A program made the position numbers and the translations under genes. From contig SFLD01000055.1 of assembly GCA_004553545.1 (NCBI GenBank), forward strand, positions 1 to 23,338: a stretch of DNA of 23,338 nucleotides. Reading direction: 5' to 3'. The DNA is from Clostridiales bacterium (GTDB lineage Bacteria > Bacillota > Clostridia > Oscillospirales > Oscillospiraceae). The notes under the pieces are model-generated. The model saw nothing but the letters and a program-made list of their open reading frames with translations. It was not told the DNA's origin and searched no databases. Shown piece after piece: positions 1 through 6,988 of this stretch; position 1 is the stretch's first letter; each line of letters starts with the position of its first letter.

Positions 1-254
1 TCCGCTTAATGGATGTTCCTGTATGGCTTTATTCGCTCGGTTCTCTACCGGGCTTGCTTTTTATGCGTTTTTTCTCTTTACCGAGTCATCCTCGCTTTTC
101 TCTCTTCGCCCCTTTTATTTAGGACGTGTTTTGCTCATCTCTATTTTAAGGTTCTGCTTATAGAAACGACAGCAAAAGACTAAATTTGCGCCGGAAGGAA
201 ACTTTCTTTACGATTTCTTCGTTTTTGTAGGAAACCACAAAAGTGGATGGGCGA
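1..254. other. Intergenic, no gene recognised
   Basis: Low-GC, pyrimidine-rich sequence compared with the rest of the window. No coding region with a ribosome-binding site is visible. A short plus-strand open frame (ATG at 9, stop near 122) has no recognisable content. A weak 4-bp hairpin at 235-246, read on the minus strand and followed by TTTCC, could help end transcription of the adjacent minus-strand gene, but it is not convincing. Confidence 0.4.
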
Positions 255-947
255 TTATGGTGTTTCTGCCAATTCCACGCACTCCGCAATCTGGAAGATC
301 GTCTCCCGATCCAAGCGGCTGTTGATACCGAAAATCAGATTACGTTCTTGATCGAACCACAGCAGATTACTCGCCTCGTTTTCCTGTATGCTTTCATAGA
401 ACTCGCCGGGAAGGTCATTCACCGTCACGTACTCGTGGGTGTATTCTGTGCTGTCGATCCAGGTGATGGCATTTTCGGTCATATGCTGATAGTCGAAGCG
501 AAAGCCAAGTCCTGTTTCGGGGTCTGCGTAGTGGACTATATACATCTCAACATCCGAAAGGTCATGCTCCGCAGTCATCGTGAACCCCTCCGGCACCCAG
601 CCGAGACGGTAGCATGGGAAGTCTGCGGAAGCATCGTCCTCCGTGAAACGGTAAAGTACGAAGTTCTCCCCGATCTCTCGGAGCCAGACCTGCAGGGCGT
701 CCCGGGCCTGGGCGTCCACGCTGAGGAACGCCCCGCCGGAGAGCAGCAGGACCAGCAGGAAGACCGCCGCCCGCTGCAGCGCTGCGTGGGCATAGGGATG
801 CTCCGCCCGCCGCCGCAGGCTCCGCAGCTTCCGACGGAAGGCCGGGGAGGGCGGATAGGCCGCCCGGGGGTCATAGTCTTCCTCCAGCGCCTCCACAAAC
901 ATCCGGCTGGCGTTCCAGGCCGCTTGCCGCAGCATCTCGTCCGTCAT
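255..947 (-). CDS. DUF4367-like single-TM anti-sigma-type protein
   Basis: A 230-residue protein with a basic cytoplasmic N-terminus (about 1-55), one hydrophobic segment at about 57-76 and an extracytoplasmic C-terminal domain. The C-terminal part (phrases such as LGWVPEGF and the closing segment) resembles DUF4367 domains, which often sit on anti-sigma-like membrane proteins. Its ATG overlaps the stop of the upstream sigma-factor gene (ATGA at 944-947), so the two are translationally coupled. By inference it holds that sigma factor inactive at the membrane until a signal arrives. No zinc-finger (HxxxCxxC) motif is present. The 3' half (about 255-600) is clearly poorer in GC than the 5' half. 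The family call rests on architecture and coupling more than on diagnostic residues. Confidence 0.7.
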   Translation of the reverse strand: MTDEMLRQAAWNASRMFVEALEEDYDPRAAYPPSPAFRRKLRSLRRRAEHPYAHAALQRAAVFLLVLLLSGGAFLSVDAQARDALQVWLREIGENFVLYRFTEDDASADFPCYRLGWVPEGFTMTAEHDLSDVEMYIVHYADPETGLGFRFDYQHMTENAITWIDSTEYTHEYVTVNDLPGEFYESIQENEASNLLWFDQERNLIFGINSRLDRETIFQIAECVELAETP

Positions 948-1459
948 TGCGCATCCTCCCTTTCATAGATCGCCTGCAGATGCTCCTTCGCCTTTCGGTG
1001 CAGGCGGGCTACGGCGTCGTAGGAGAGGCCCAGCATGGGGCCGATCTCCCTGAGCTCGTAGCCGTGGTAGTATTTGAGCCACAGGACCTGCCGCTCCGCC
1101 GCCGGCAGGCGCAGCATGCAGTCCGCCAGGTGGTCGTCCCCCTGGGGCTGCGTCTCGATGCCCTGCCAGTCCTCCAGCGGCACCGTGGGCCGCCGCTGGC
1201 GCCGGCGCAGCTGGTCGATGGCCCGGCTCTCAACAATTAAAACGACGTAGGCCTTGGTTTTTTGCGACACCGGCTCCGAAATTTTCGAAATATTTTTCGC
1301 AAGGTACAAAAACGCCTCGTGGACCGCATCCTCCGCGTCCTCCGGCTGGCGCAGCAGCCGGAAGGCCGTGTGGAACATGAGGCCCTGATAGGCCTCGTAG
1401 AGCTGGACGAATTTGGACTTCTCGGACTCCGTCCCGATGCTGGCAAGATAGATCAGCAT
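944..1459 (-). CDS. ECF-like sigma-70 family RNA polymerase sigma factor
   Basis: A 171-residue sigma factor. Region 2 spans about residues 14-90 (EDAEDAVHEAF motif, then the basic RAIDQLRRRQRR). Region 4 spans about 118-160, with a helix-turn-helix at YELREIGPMLGLSYDAVARL. It would recruit RNA polymerase to a small regulon. I chose ATG 1459 because a strong GGAGG lies just upstream on the minus strand; a longer frame starting at 1495 has no ribosome-binding site. The stop overlaps the start of the DUF4367-like gene, the usual layout for a sigma/anti-sigma pair. A TATAAA at 1497-1502 might be a -10 element, but it has no good -35 partner. Confidence 0.85.
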   Translation of the reverse strand: MLIYLASIGTESEKSKFVQLYEAYQGLMFHTAFRLLRQPEDAEDAVHEAFLYLAKNISKISEPVSQKTKAYVVLIVESRAIDQLRRRQRRPTVPLEDWQGIETQPQGDDHLADCMLRLPAAERQVLWLKYYHGYELREIGPMLGLSYDAVARLHRKAKEHLQAIYEREDAQ

Positions 1460-1529
1460 CCGACCCCCTCCTTCCGCCGGGGCATAACACCCCATTTTAT
1501 AAAACGACGCCGCCCGCCAGAATTTGCGC

Positions 1530-1566
1530 GGGCGGGGAAAATTTTTTCAAAAAACTTTTCCCGCCC
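1530..1566. repeat. Long inverted repeat with AT core
   Basis: Arms GGGCGGG (1530-1536) and CCCGCCC (1560-1566) enclose nested AAAA/TTTT and TTTTTT/AAAAAA arms, with one bulged base per side and almost no loop. It lies between the divergent sigma-factor and dus genes, so it does not follow any gene as a terminator would. Its role is unknown; it could affect DNA supercoiling or protein binding. Confidence 0.6.
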
Positions 1567-1601
1567 CCAGCATACCACAGGGAAAGCCCTCCAGGGAAGA
1601 C

Positions 1602-1630
1602 TTGCGCCGTCCCGCCGGATATGCTACACT
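1602..1630 (+). promoter_or_regulatory. Sigma-A promoter for dus
   Basis: The -35 TTGCGC (1602-1607), a 17-base spacer and the -10 TACACT (1625-1630), with TGC directly before the -10 (extended -10). It lies about 70 bases upstream of the dus start. Confidence 0.6.
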
Positions 1631-1699
1631 GAAAGGCACGAAATCTCCCCCGGCGGGAACCTTTCCCCCGCCGGGTCCGTCCAATGAAGGAGGTCCCTT

Positions 1700-2671
1700 A
1701 TGCAGATCGGCAACGTCACCCTGGAAGCGCCCCTGATGTTGGCCCCCATGGCCGGCGTCACCGACGCCGCCTTCCGTCTCATCTGCCGGGAGGAGGGCGC
1801 GGCCTTCACCTGCACGGAGCTCATCTCCTCCAAGGCCCTCTGCTTCCACGATAAAAAGACCTACTCCCTGCTGCGCCGCTTCCCCGGGGAGCGTCCCTCG
1901 GCGGTGCAGATCTTCGGCAGTGACCCCGCCTGCATGGCGGAGGCCGCCGCCATCGCCCTGGAGGAGACCGGTGCCCAGGTCATCGACCTGAACATGGGCT
2001 GCCCCATGGGCAAGATCGTGAACAACGGCGACGGCTCTGCCCTGATGAAAGCCCCGGACCTGGCGGGCCGGATCGTGGAGGCGGTGAACGCCGCCGTCCC
2101 CGTGCCGGTGACGGCCAAGATCCGCCGGGGCTGGGACATGGGCAGCTGCAACTGCGTGGAGGTGGCCAAGGTCCTGGAAGCCGCCGGGGCCGCCGCCATC
2201 GCCGTCCACGGCCGCACCCGGGCCCAGATGTACTCCGGCCAGGCGGACTGGCACTGCATCCGGGCGGTAAAGGAGGCGGTGCGCGTTCCCGTCATCGCCA
2301 ACGGCGACATCTTTGAGCCGGAGGACGTGCTGCGCATCCTGAAATTTACCCATGCTGACGCCGCTATGATCGGCCGGGGCTGCTTCGGAAATCCCTGGAT
2401 CTTCCGCCAGGCCCGGGCGCTTCTGGACGGGAAGGAGAAGCCCGACCGTCCCCCCCTGGCCCAGCGCTGCGAGACCGCCCTCCGGCAGATCGAGCTGGCG
2501 GCGGAGCTCCGGGGGGAGCGGGTGGCCGTGCTGGAGGGCCGCAAGCAGTACTGCTGGTACCTGAAGGGCATCGCCCACTCGGGCTACTATAAGGAGCAGA
2601 TCGTCCGCATGAACACCCTGGAGGACGCCCGCGCCGTGACGCGGGGCATCCAGCGGGACCTGACGGACTGA
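1700..2671 (+). CDS. dusB: tRNA dihydrouridine synthase (DusB type)
   Basis: A 323-residue FMN-dependent enzyme that reduces specific uridines in the tRNA D-loop to dihydrouridine using NADPH. It is a TIM barrel starting with the family motif LAPMAGVTD (about 14-22). The catalytic cysteine is Cys101 in NMGCPM, followed by the lysine in TAKIRRGWD and the histidine in VHGRTRAQMYSG. ANGDI and GRGCFGNPWIF form the FMN-phosphate site. Length is normal for DusB. GGAGG lies just before the ATG. It is followed after 35 bases, without a terminator, by an ECF sigma gene, so the two may be co-transcribed. Dus membership is certain; the B subfamily is likely. Confidence 0.93.
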   Translation: MQIGNVTLEAPLMLAPMAGVTDAAFRLICREEGAAFTCTELISSKALCFHDKKTYSLLRRFPGERPSAVQIFGSDPACMAEAAAIALEETGAQVIDLNMGCPMGKIVNNGDGSALMKAPDLAGRIVEAVNAAVPVPVTAKIRRGWDMGSCNCVEVAKVLEAAGAAAIAVHGRTRAQMYSGQADWHCIRAVKEAVRVPVIANGDIFEPEDVLRILKFTHADAAMIGRGCFGNPWIFRQARALLDGKEKPDRPPLAQRCETALRQIELAAELRGERVAVLEGRKQYCWYLKGIAHSGYYKEQIVRMNTLEDARAVTRGIQRDLTD

Positions 2672-2706
2672 CAAGGAATATCACTTTATGCGAGAGGAGG
2701 GACGGC

Positions 2707-3315
2707 ATGGCGGAGAGCATGGAAGACATCTGGCTGCGAAAAGCCAGGGAGGGCGACCAGGACGCCTTCGGCTGCCTGGTCCGGGCCTATGAGAAGCGGG
2801 TCTTCGCCCTGACCCGCCGCCTCTGCGCGGACCCCTCCGACGCGGAGGAGGCCGCCCAGGATGCCTTTCTCGCCGTCTGGCAGGGCCTGCCGAATTTCCG
2901 GGGGGAGGCCAGCTTCTCCACCTGGCTCTACCGGCTGACGGTCAACGCCTGCACGGACATCCTCCGGCGCAGGCAGCGCCGCTCCGGCCTGGACGAGCCC
3001 CTGGACCAGGCGGAAGCCCTGCCCGCCCGGGGTCCCGGCCCCCAGGAGGCGGCGGAGCGCAAGGAGCTTCGCTCCGCCATCGAGGCGGGGCTCCGGCAGC
3101 TGCCGGAGGACTACCGGACGGCCCTGATCCTCCGGGAGATCCAGCAGCTCTCCTACGAGGAGATCGCCGCCGCCACGGGGGTGGAGCTGGGCACCGTGAA
3201 GTCCCGGATCAGCCGGGGCCGGGGACTGCTGCGAAAATTTCTGACGGGACCTGGGAACCTTTCCGATTCCCCTGCGTCTAACCGGATAGAAACAGGAAAG
3301 GGGGGACGCGGATGA
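2707..3315 (+). CDS. ECF RNA polymerase sigma factor (RpoE/SigW type)
   Basis: A 202-residue group IV sigma factor. Region 2 spans about residues 20-92 (DAEEAAQDAFLAVWQ, then FRGEASFSTWLYRL and the basic RRRQRR). Region 4 spans about 126-178 (LPEDYRTALILREIQQLSYEEIA). The ribosome-binding site GAGGAGG precedes ATG 2707. The stop overlaps the anti-sigma start by 4 bases (ATGA at 3312-3315). The last 24 residues, beyond region 4, form a low-complexity tail whose DNA contains an ECF-type promoter (see 3254-3280). It probably responds to envelope stress through its zinc-binding partner; the signal is unknown. Confidence 0.93.
   Translation: MAESMEDIWLRKAREGDQDAFGCLVRAYEKRVFALTRRLCADPSDAEEAAQDAFLAVWQGLPNFRGEASFSTWLYRLTVNACTDILRRRQRRSGLDEPLDQAEALPARGPGPQEAAERKELRSAIEAGLRQLPEDYRTALILREIQQLSYEEIAAATGVELGTVKSRISRGRGLLRKFLTGPGNLSDSPASNRIETGKGGRG
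3254..3280 (+). promoter_or_regulatory. Candidate ECF-type promoter inside sigma gene
   Basis: GGAACC (3254-3259) and CGTCTA (3275-3280), with exactly 16 bases between AAC and CGTC. This is the pattern of Bacillus SigW/SigM-type promoters (AAC, 16 bases, CGT). It lies in the 3' end of the sigma gene, about 30-55 bases upstream of the anti-sigma start, so it could give extra, sigma-dependent expression of the anti-sigma factor. Confidence 0.5.
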
Positions 3316-4136
3316 CGCCCTGCGAGAATTACCGGGAGGCGCTGAACGCCTTTGTGGACGGGGAGTGCTCCCCGGAGGAGGAAGCGACGCTCCGCGCCCA
3401 CCTGACGGAATGTGAAGCCTGCCGGGAGGCCCTGGCGGAACTCACCGCCCTCCGCGGCGGCTTCCCCCATTGGGAGGACGAGGAGGTCCCGGAGGGCTTT
3501 GCCGACGGCGTCCTGCAGAGGATCGCCGGGACCCCGCAGCAAGCGCCGAAGAAAGCGAGACGGAAGCACCGCGCCGCCTGGGCGTCCCTCGCGGCCTGCC
3601 TTGGCATCATGGTCCTGCTGGGGACTCTTTTCCCCGGGAACCGCAGCGCCAGCTCCGCCAACACCGCCGCCCCCGCCAGCGACGCCGCCGTGACCGCAGG
3701 TCAGGCCGCCGGGCCCCAGAGCGGCGAGGCGGAGGATTCCCTCACGGCCTCCCAGGCCGCGGAAGCCGGCGGGGAGGACCCCAGCAAGCTGATGATGGAC
3801 CGGGCCAAGCTCACCCAGGCCGGGGCCGACCTCTGCTGGACCCTGACCGCCGACGAGGAGCAGGAGCTCCTCTCCGGCTTCGACTGCCAGGAGACGGAGG
3901 AGGGCCGGGTCTATACCCTCACCGCAGGGGATATTGAGAGCATCCGCGCCCAGGCGGAGGCGGAGGGCATCGCCCTGCCCTGGGAGGATTCCGCCGTTGT
4001 CTATACCACCGGCGCCGCAGCCCCGGACCCCACCGCCGGAGGCGGCGAGAGCTCCGGTAATTCCAGCTCTTCCCCCGGCAGCGGAGACTCCGGCACCTAC
4101 CACATCCTCATCCAGCCGATAGAGGCTGGAAACTGA
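3312..4136 (+). CDS. Zinc-binding anti-sigma factor, membrane anchored
   Basis: A 274-residue protein. The N-terminal ZAS/zf-HC2 domain (1-50) has the HxxxCxxC zinc motif as His30, Cys34 and Cys37. A basic linker leads to one transmembrane segment (about 88-108). The outer part is rich in Ala, Ser, Gly, Glu and Asp, with a short ordered stretch at about 155-235 and a Ser/Gly/Pro-rich tail. By family it binds the sigma factor encoded just upstream and releases it after a signal, often by regulated proteolysis. The start overlaps the sigma stop (ATGA). No enzymatic domain is visible outside the membrane. Confidence 0.88.
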   Translation: MTPCENYREALNAFVDGECSPEEEATLRAHLTECEACREALAELTALRGGFPHWEDEEVPEGFADGVLQRIAGTPQQAPKKARRKHRAAWASLAACLGIMVLLGTLFPGNRSASSANTAAPASDAAVTAGQAAGPQSGEAEDSLTASQAAEAGGEDPSKLMMDRAKLTQAGADLCWTLTADEEQELLSGFDCQETEEGRVYTLTAGDIESIRAQAEAEGIALPWEDSAVVYTTGAAAPDPTAGGGESSGNSSSSPGSGDSGTYHILIQPIEAGN

Positions 4137-4158
4137 AAAAGGCCGCCAAAAGGCGGCC
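4136..4158 (-). terminator. Intrinsic terminator, minus strand
   Basis: GGCCGCC (4141-4147), loop AAAA, GGCGGCC (4152-4158). On the minus strand the stem is followed by TTTTT (4140-4136). It would stop leftward transcripts from the NUDIX/GNAT pair before they enter the anti-sigma gene. Confidence 0.6.
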
Positions 4159-4191
4159 CCACTGGTAAGACAGTAACATTCCATTTTCCCG

Positions 4192-4228
4192 GAACAGGCA
4201 TGATCCCGGTCATGCCTGTTCTGCTTTT
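4192..4228 (+). terminator. Terminator-like hairpin after anti-sigma gene
   Basis: A perfect 12-bp stem (4192-4203 with 4210-4221) and a 6-base loop, followed by TGCTTTT. It lies 55 bases after the anti-sigma stop. The T-run is short, so termination may be only partial. Confidence 0.55.
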
Positions 4229-4572
4229 CGCCGCTGATCCATGGGGATGTGCCCCGCAAGGCCGCACCGGATCGGTACCTTCCGGCAGGCAATGCCCCCC
4301 GGAACGATCTCAGAGAGATCGACTTCGCTCCCGCGAAGCGGAACACGGAAATTTTCAAATATCCGTGTCCTCATTCTTAGCCATTTTGGGATCTTCGCAA
4401 GTACCCCCCCGTGCCATTCTGCGAAGATACCCTCGGATAACAAGGGCAGGCACCGAGCTTGTCCGTGCCGGACTCTGACATCCGCTTTTTATCATTTCAA
4501 GCCCGGCTTCATTTACGGAAAGTTTGACTACCGATCGCTTGCGGTCTGCTTTATCCGGTATAGGGGGCTCCC
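4229..4572. other. Gene-free convergent spacer with small hairpins
   Basis: It lies between the rightward anti-sigma gene and the leftward GNAT gene. There is no credible coding region. It carries four successive small inverted repeats: 4306-4311/4315-4320, 4323-4328/4333-4338, 4343-4349/4362-4368 and 4391-4399/4420-4428. Function unknown. Confidence 0.45.
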
Positions 4573-5097
4573 TCACTCATAACTGACAAAATCCGGCTCA
4601 ACCAGCGCATAATCAACCGATGATTGAAGCCAGCCGAGCTGATCCTTCCAAGAGTCGATATTGGTCCGTACCTTGCGGAATCCGAGGGATTCGTAAACAT
4701 GCTGCGCTCTTGTGTTCGTCAAGTTCGTATCGAGGATAATCTCGGCATAGCCGTTTCGGAACAGCCACCGGATCAGCATACTCAGAACCTTTCTGCCGAC
4801 ACCACGGTTCTGACGATCGGCCTCGCAGATCTTAATGCCGATCTCTGCCACTCCATCTGACACATTGCGGTAATTGCACTCGCCGATCAGACGGTCGTTT
4901 TCCTAAACGACCAGAAGACCGTTTCCAAGTTCTTTTACAACCTCCTCCTCGGTCGTTCCCAGGCCGTTGGGAAAGCCCGCGTGTGCCATCACAGCCCCAT
5001 CGTTCCACCAAGCGGCAAGCTGCTTCGCATCGGCAGCCTCGGCTTGGCGGATCGTCAGGTTTTCATGTTGTATTCTCACTTGGTCCCTCTCTTTCAT
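4573..5097 (-). pseudogene. GNAT acetyltransferase interrupted by in-frame TAG
   Basis: Read through, this is a 174-residue GNAT N-acetyltransferase of the RimJ/RimL or aminoglycoside-acetyltransferase type, which would transfer acetyl from acetyl-CoA to an amine. The N-terminal part ends at residue 64 (GNGLLVV). Codon 65 is TAG (4903-4905), and the same frame continues as ENDRLIGECNYRN, the beta-strand pair before the acetyl-CoA loop. Motif A is RQNRGVGRKVL, and YESLGFRKV is the typical C-terminal motif. Nothing else is damaged and there is no frameshift, so the nonsense change looks recent, or is a sequencing error. The gene overlaps the upstream NUDIX stop by 4 bases (ATGA at 5094-5097). 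The substrate cannot be told. Confidence 0.8.
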
Positions 5098-5579
5098 TTG
5101 CCTTGTCTCCCGTCCGTCGTGAAATACTTTACGGCGTCTGTTGGATCCTGCAACTCTGTTCTGAAAAATCCGGGATACATTTTGATGTCCTCATCGAGCG
5201 AGACCCACACCAAGTGCTCTTTGCTGTTGCCTTCCGTGAAGATCTCGCTGGTCGGTGCAAAGGTATCCGGCACTTTCATATAGAAGAAAAACGAGATCTC
5301 ATAAATCAGCTTGTTCCGATTGGAAGGCGCATCCCCACAGAAATAGTTTTCATGCACAAAGCCAAGACGGTCAATTTCCATCTGAACGCCGGTTTCTTCC
5401 AGCACTTCACGCACAACCGCCTCTTCCGCTGTTTCACCGAATTTTACCCTGCCGCCAACAGAGTAGAGATAGTCTCTGTCATTGCTGACCATCAAAAGCT
5501 TTCCATCCTTCCTGATGATCGCACCGGCACGAATATTCAGGATCCCATCGTCGCAGACGACGCACATATCTTTATTCAT
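5094..5579 (-). CDS. NUDIX hydrolase
   Basis: A 161-residue enzyme that would cleave a nucleoside diphosphate linked to another group. The full Nudix box lies at residues 43-65 (G, x5, E49, x7, R57-E58, E61-E62, G64), with all metal-binding glutamates present. A start at 5579 gives MNKDMCVVCDDG and has GGAG/AGAG upstream. In-frame starts further up, for example at 5618, would add residues that do not look like the domain. Its stop overlaps the GNAT start, so the two form an operon. Such NUDIX/GNAT pairs are often mobile accessory genes, and this segment is less GC-rich than its surroundings. The substrate cannot be predicted. Confidence 0.88.
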   Translation of the reverse strand: MNKDMCVVCDDGILNIRAGAIIRKDGKLLMVSNDRDYLYSVGGRVKFGETAEEAVVREVLEETGVQMEIDRLGFVHENYFCGDAPSNRNKLIYEISFFFYMKVPDTFAPTSEIFTEGNSKEHLVWVSLDEDIKMYPGFFRTELQDPTDAVKYFTTDGRQGK

Positions 5580-5674
5580 GGCTCTTTCTCCGTTTCTTTC
5601 CGTCGTTTCTCCGTCCATGTTGATCCCACTGCCGCCGCTGAACTTCAGCTCCCTGCAGCCGCTATCCATATGGA

Positions 5675-5727
5675 ACGCACAAGCGAGCAAATTTTTTATT
5701 CGCCATGCCTCTCGCCCGCTTGTGCGT
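5675..5727 (-). promoter_or_regulatory. Inverted repeat in NUDIX leader
   Basis: ACGCACAAGCG (5675-5685) pairs perfectly with CGCTTGTGCGT (5717-5727). The outer arm falls almost exactly at the predicted first base of the NUDIX mRNA, so the transcript would begin with an 11-bp stem and a 31-base loop. The whole leader is about 150 bases. Confidence 0.45.
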
Positions 5728-5733
5728 ACACGC

Positions 5734-5763
5734 ATTGTAGCACAGAAAGCACTCGTTTTTCAA
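5734..5763 (-). promoter_or_regulatory. Sigma-A promoter for NUDIX/GNAT pair
   Basis: Read on the minus strand: -35 TTGAAA (5763-5758), an 18-base spacer, and -10 TACAAT (5739-5734) preceded by TGC. Transcription should begin near 5727. Confidence 0.65.
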
Positions 5764-5779
5764 TCGGCGTGACGGAAGT

Positions 5780-6279
5780 TATCGCCATCAAACGGCAACA
5801 TTCTGTGCCAAAACTCTGTTTTTCCGATTCGTACAGTGCAAGTCATGCTCTGCATCGAAATCCCTACCTATCGGCTTTGCGGGATAATTCATGCAGCGAT
5901 AACTATGCTCACCCTCAACGAACGGGATTCGCTCTGCAGCGATCCGCTGTTTTACAAAGGAACCGCACAGAGGCGATAACTACTTTATCCGTCTTGCTTT
6001 ACCGAGCAGAAAGCAGGCAATTTTCGGCCCTTAGACATGCAAAAGCAGGCGGCACCCAACCGAAGTCGAGTGCCATCCGTTTTGTTATCCCATCCTGTCT
6101 GGCAGATGCCGATCGTGTGGCTTTCTCAAATCACTGCCTTATCAGCACACGGCAAAGGCGGCGCTTTTCGCGCCTTTCCGCTGAGGCAGGGGCTGTTTTT
6201 TGCATCGATTCCCATTGGTTCCGGAACGCCTTTCTCTCACCGCGCAGGGGCGGACTGATTCCTGCGAAGGACCATGTCC
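5780..6279. other. Gene-free, moderate-GC spacer
   Basis: Neither strand shows a frame with both a ribosome-binding site and protein-like content. An open plus-strand frame that crosses it continues from the antisense of the NUDIX gene and has implausible composition. It may be decayed coding sequence; I could not recognise it. Confidence 0.35.
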
Positions 6280-6757
6280 GGGCCGACACATGGGTCGGCC
6301 CCTACAAATTCAATTGAAACCTCCCTCAACCCCGGGAGGAGCGGGCGGGGACAGAGCCCCGCCCCTACCGGTCTATCGTGGTGTGCAGCAGCGGGCTGTC
6401 GTACCGAAGGCATGGCCTCCGCCGACCAAATTTCGTTCCGAAATTTGGTCGGCGGTCATAGGCATCGGCCCCTACGGGGAGAATGGAAAGCCCCATCGGC
6501 CACCCTGGCCAGCGGAGCAGAGCATTTGCGCCAGCGGTCACAAGGGGTGGGTGGGACATGCGGCAGAGATCATCCCCAAAGTGTCCAGCAACCTCGGGCA
6601 ATCCTTCAATCGCGGCATAGCCGCGACAGCTCCCTTTGCACAAGGGAGCCTTTGGCCTGCGGGGGACGAGAAAGCGGGCGGACACATAGGTCCGCCCCTA
6701 CGCGGTCATCGGAGTGCCCAGCAACGCCAGGCGGGGCGGGACAGAGCCCGCCCCCTA
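6280..6757. repeat. Cluster of short palindromic repeats ending CCCCTAC
   Basis: Four copies of a 25-26 base imperfect palindrome lie at 6280-6305, 6343-6367, 6676-6701 and 6733-6757. Each has a G/C arm, a small core such as ACATAG or ACAGAG, the reverse arm, and then CCCCTAC or a close variant. A fifth, degenerate copy ends at about 6475, directly after a perfect 15-bp inverted repeat (6421-6435/6439-6453) built on GCCGACCAAATTTCG. They resemble REP-type dispersed intergenic repeats. Confidence 0.65.
6600..6655 (+). repeat. Double-hairpin repeat, copy 1
   Basis: It starts AATCCTTCAATCGCGG. A first hairpin CGCGG..CCGCG (6611-6625) is followed by a second, GCTCCCTT..AAGGGAGC (6629-6649, loop TGCAC or similar), and ends CCTTTGG. 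It shares a 22-base identical core (6629-6650) and the same flanking order with copy 2 at 11806-11859. Confidence 0.75.
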
Positions 6758-6988
6758 CAGAAAGACGGGGAATACGCAGAGGGCTGGGGCGATGAACGCA
6801 CCCAAGGCCGGTTCGACATCTACCGGGCTGTCATCGGCCTCGTCTCCCGCAAGGCGGAGTGCCCGGAATGACCGCAGGCACCCCGTCCCCCGGCCCAACG
6901 CCCTCCGTAAAGCGCGCAGCAAAGCGCCCGCGTCCCTCATCCCCCGCCGGGCCGCAACCTCCCATCCCCCGTAACCTCGGGATGGTTT

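Noticed and set aside
9..122. Short open frame at the left edge
   Set aside because: No ribosome-binding site visible, pyrimidine-rich composition, no recognisable protein features.
3153..4358. Long minus-strand open frame antisense to the sigma/anti-sigma genes
   Set aside because: It is a by-product of high GC; the plus strand carries clear sigma and zinc-finger motifs with ribosome-binding sites.
4210..4443. Minus-strand open frame of 77 codons downstream of the GNAT gene
   Set aside because: Starts at TTG without a ribosome-binding site, crosses several inverted repeats, and shows no recognisable motif.
4903..4905. Pyrrolysine or selenocysteine insertion at the GNAT stop
   Set aside because: TAG rules out selenocysteine; no functional reason for pyrrolysine in a beta strand of a GNAT protein, and all other genes examined end in ordinary stops.
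6280..6757. CRISPR array
   Set aside because: Repeats are irregularly spaced, differ in the arms and are separated by unequal, partly repeated sequence; no cas genes nearby.
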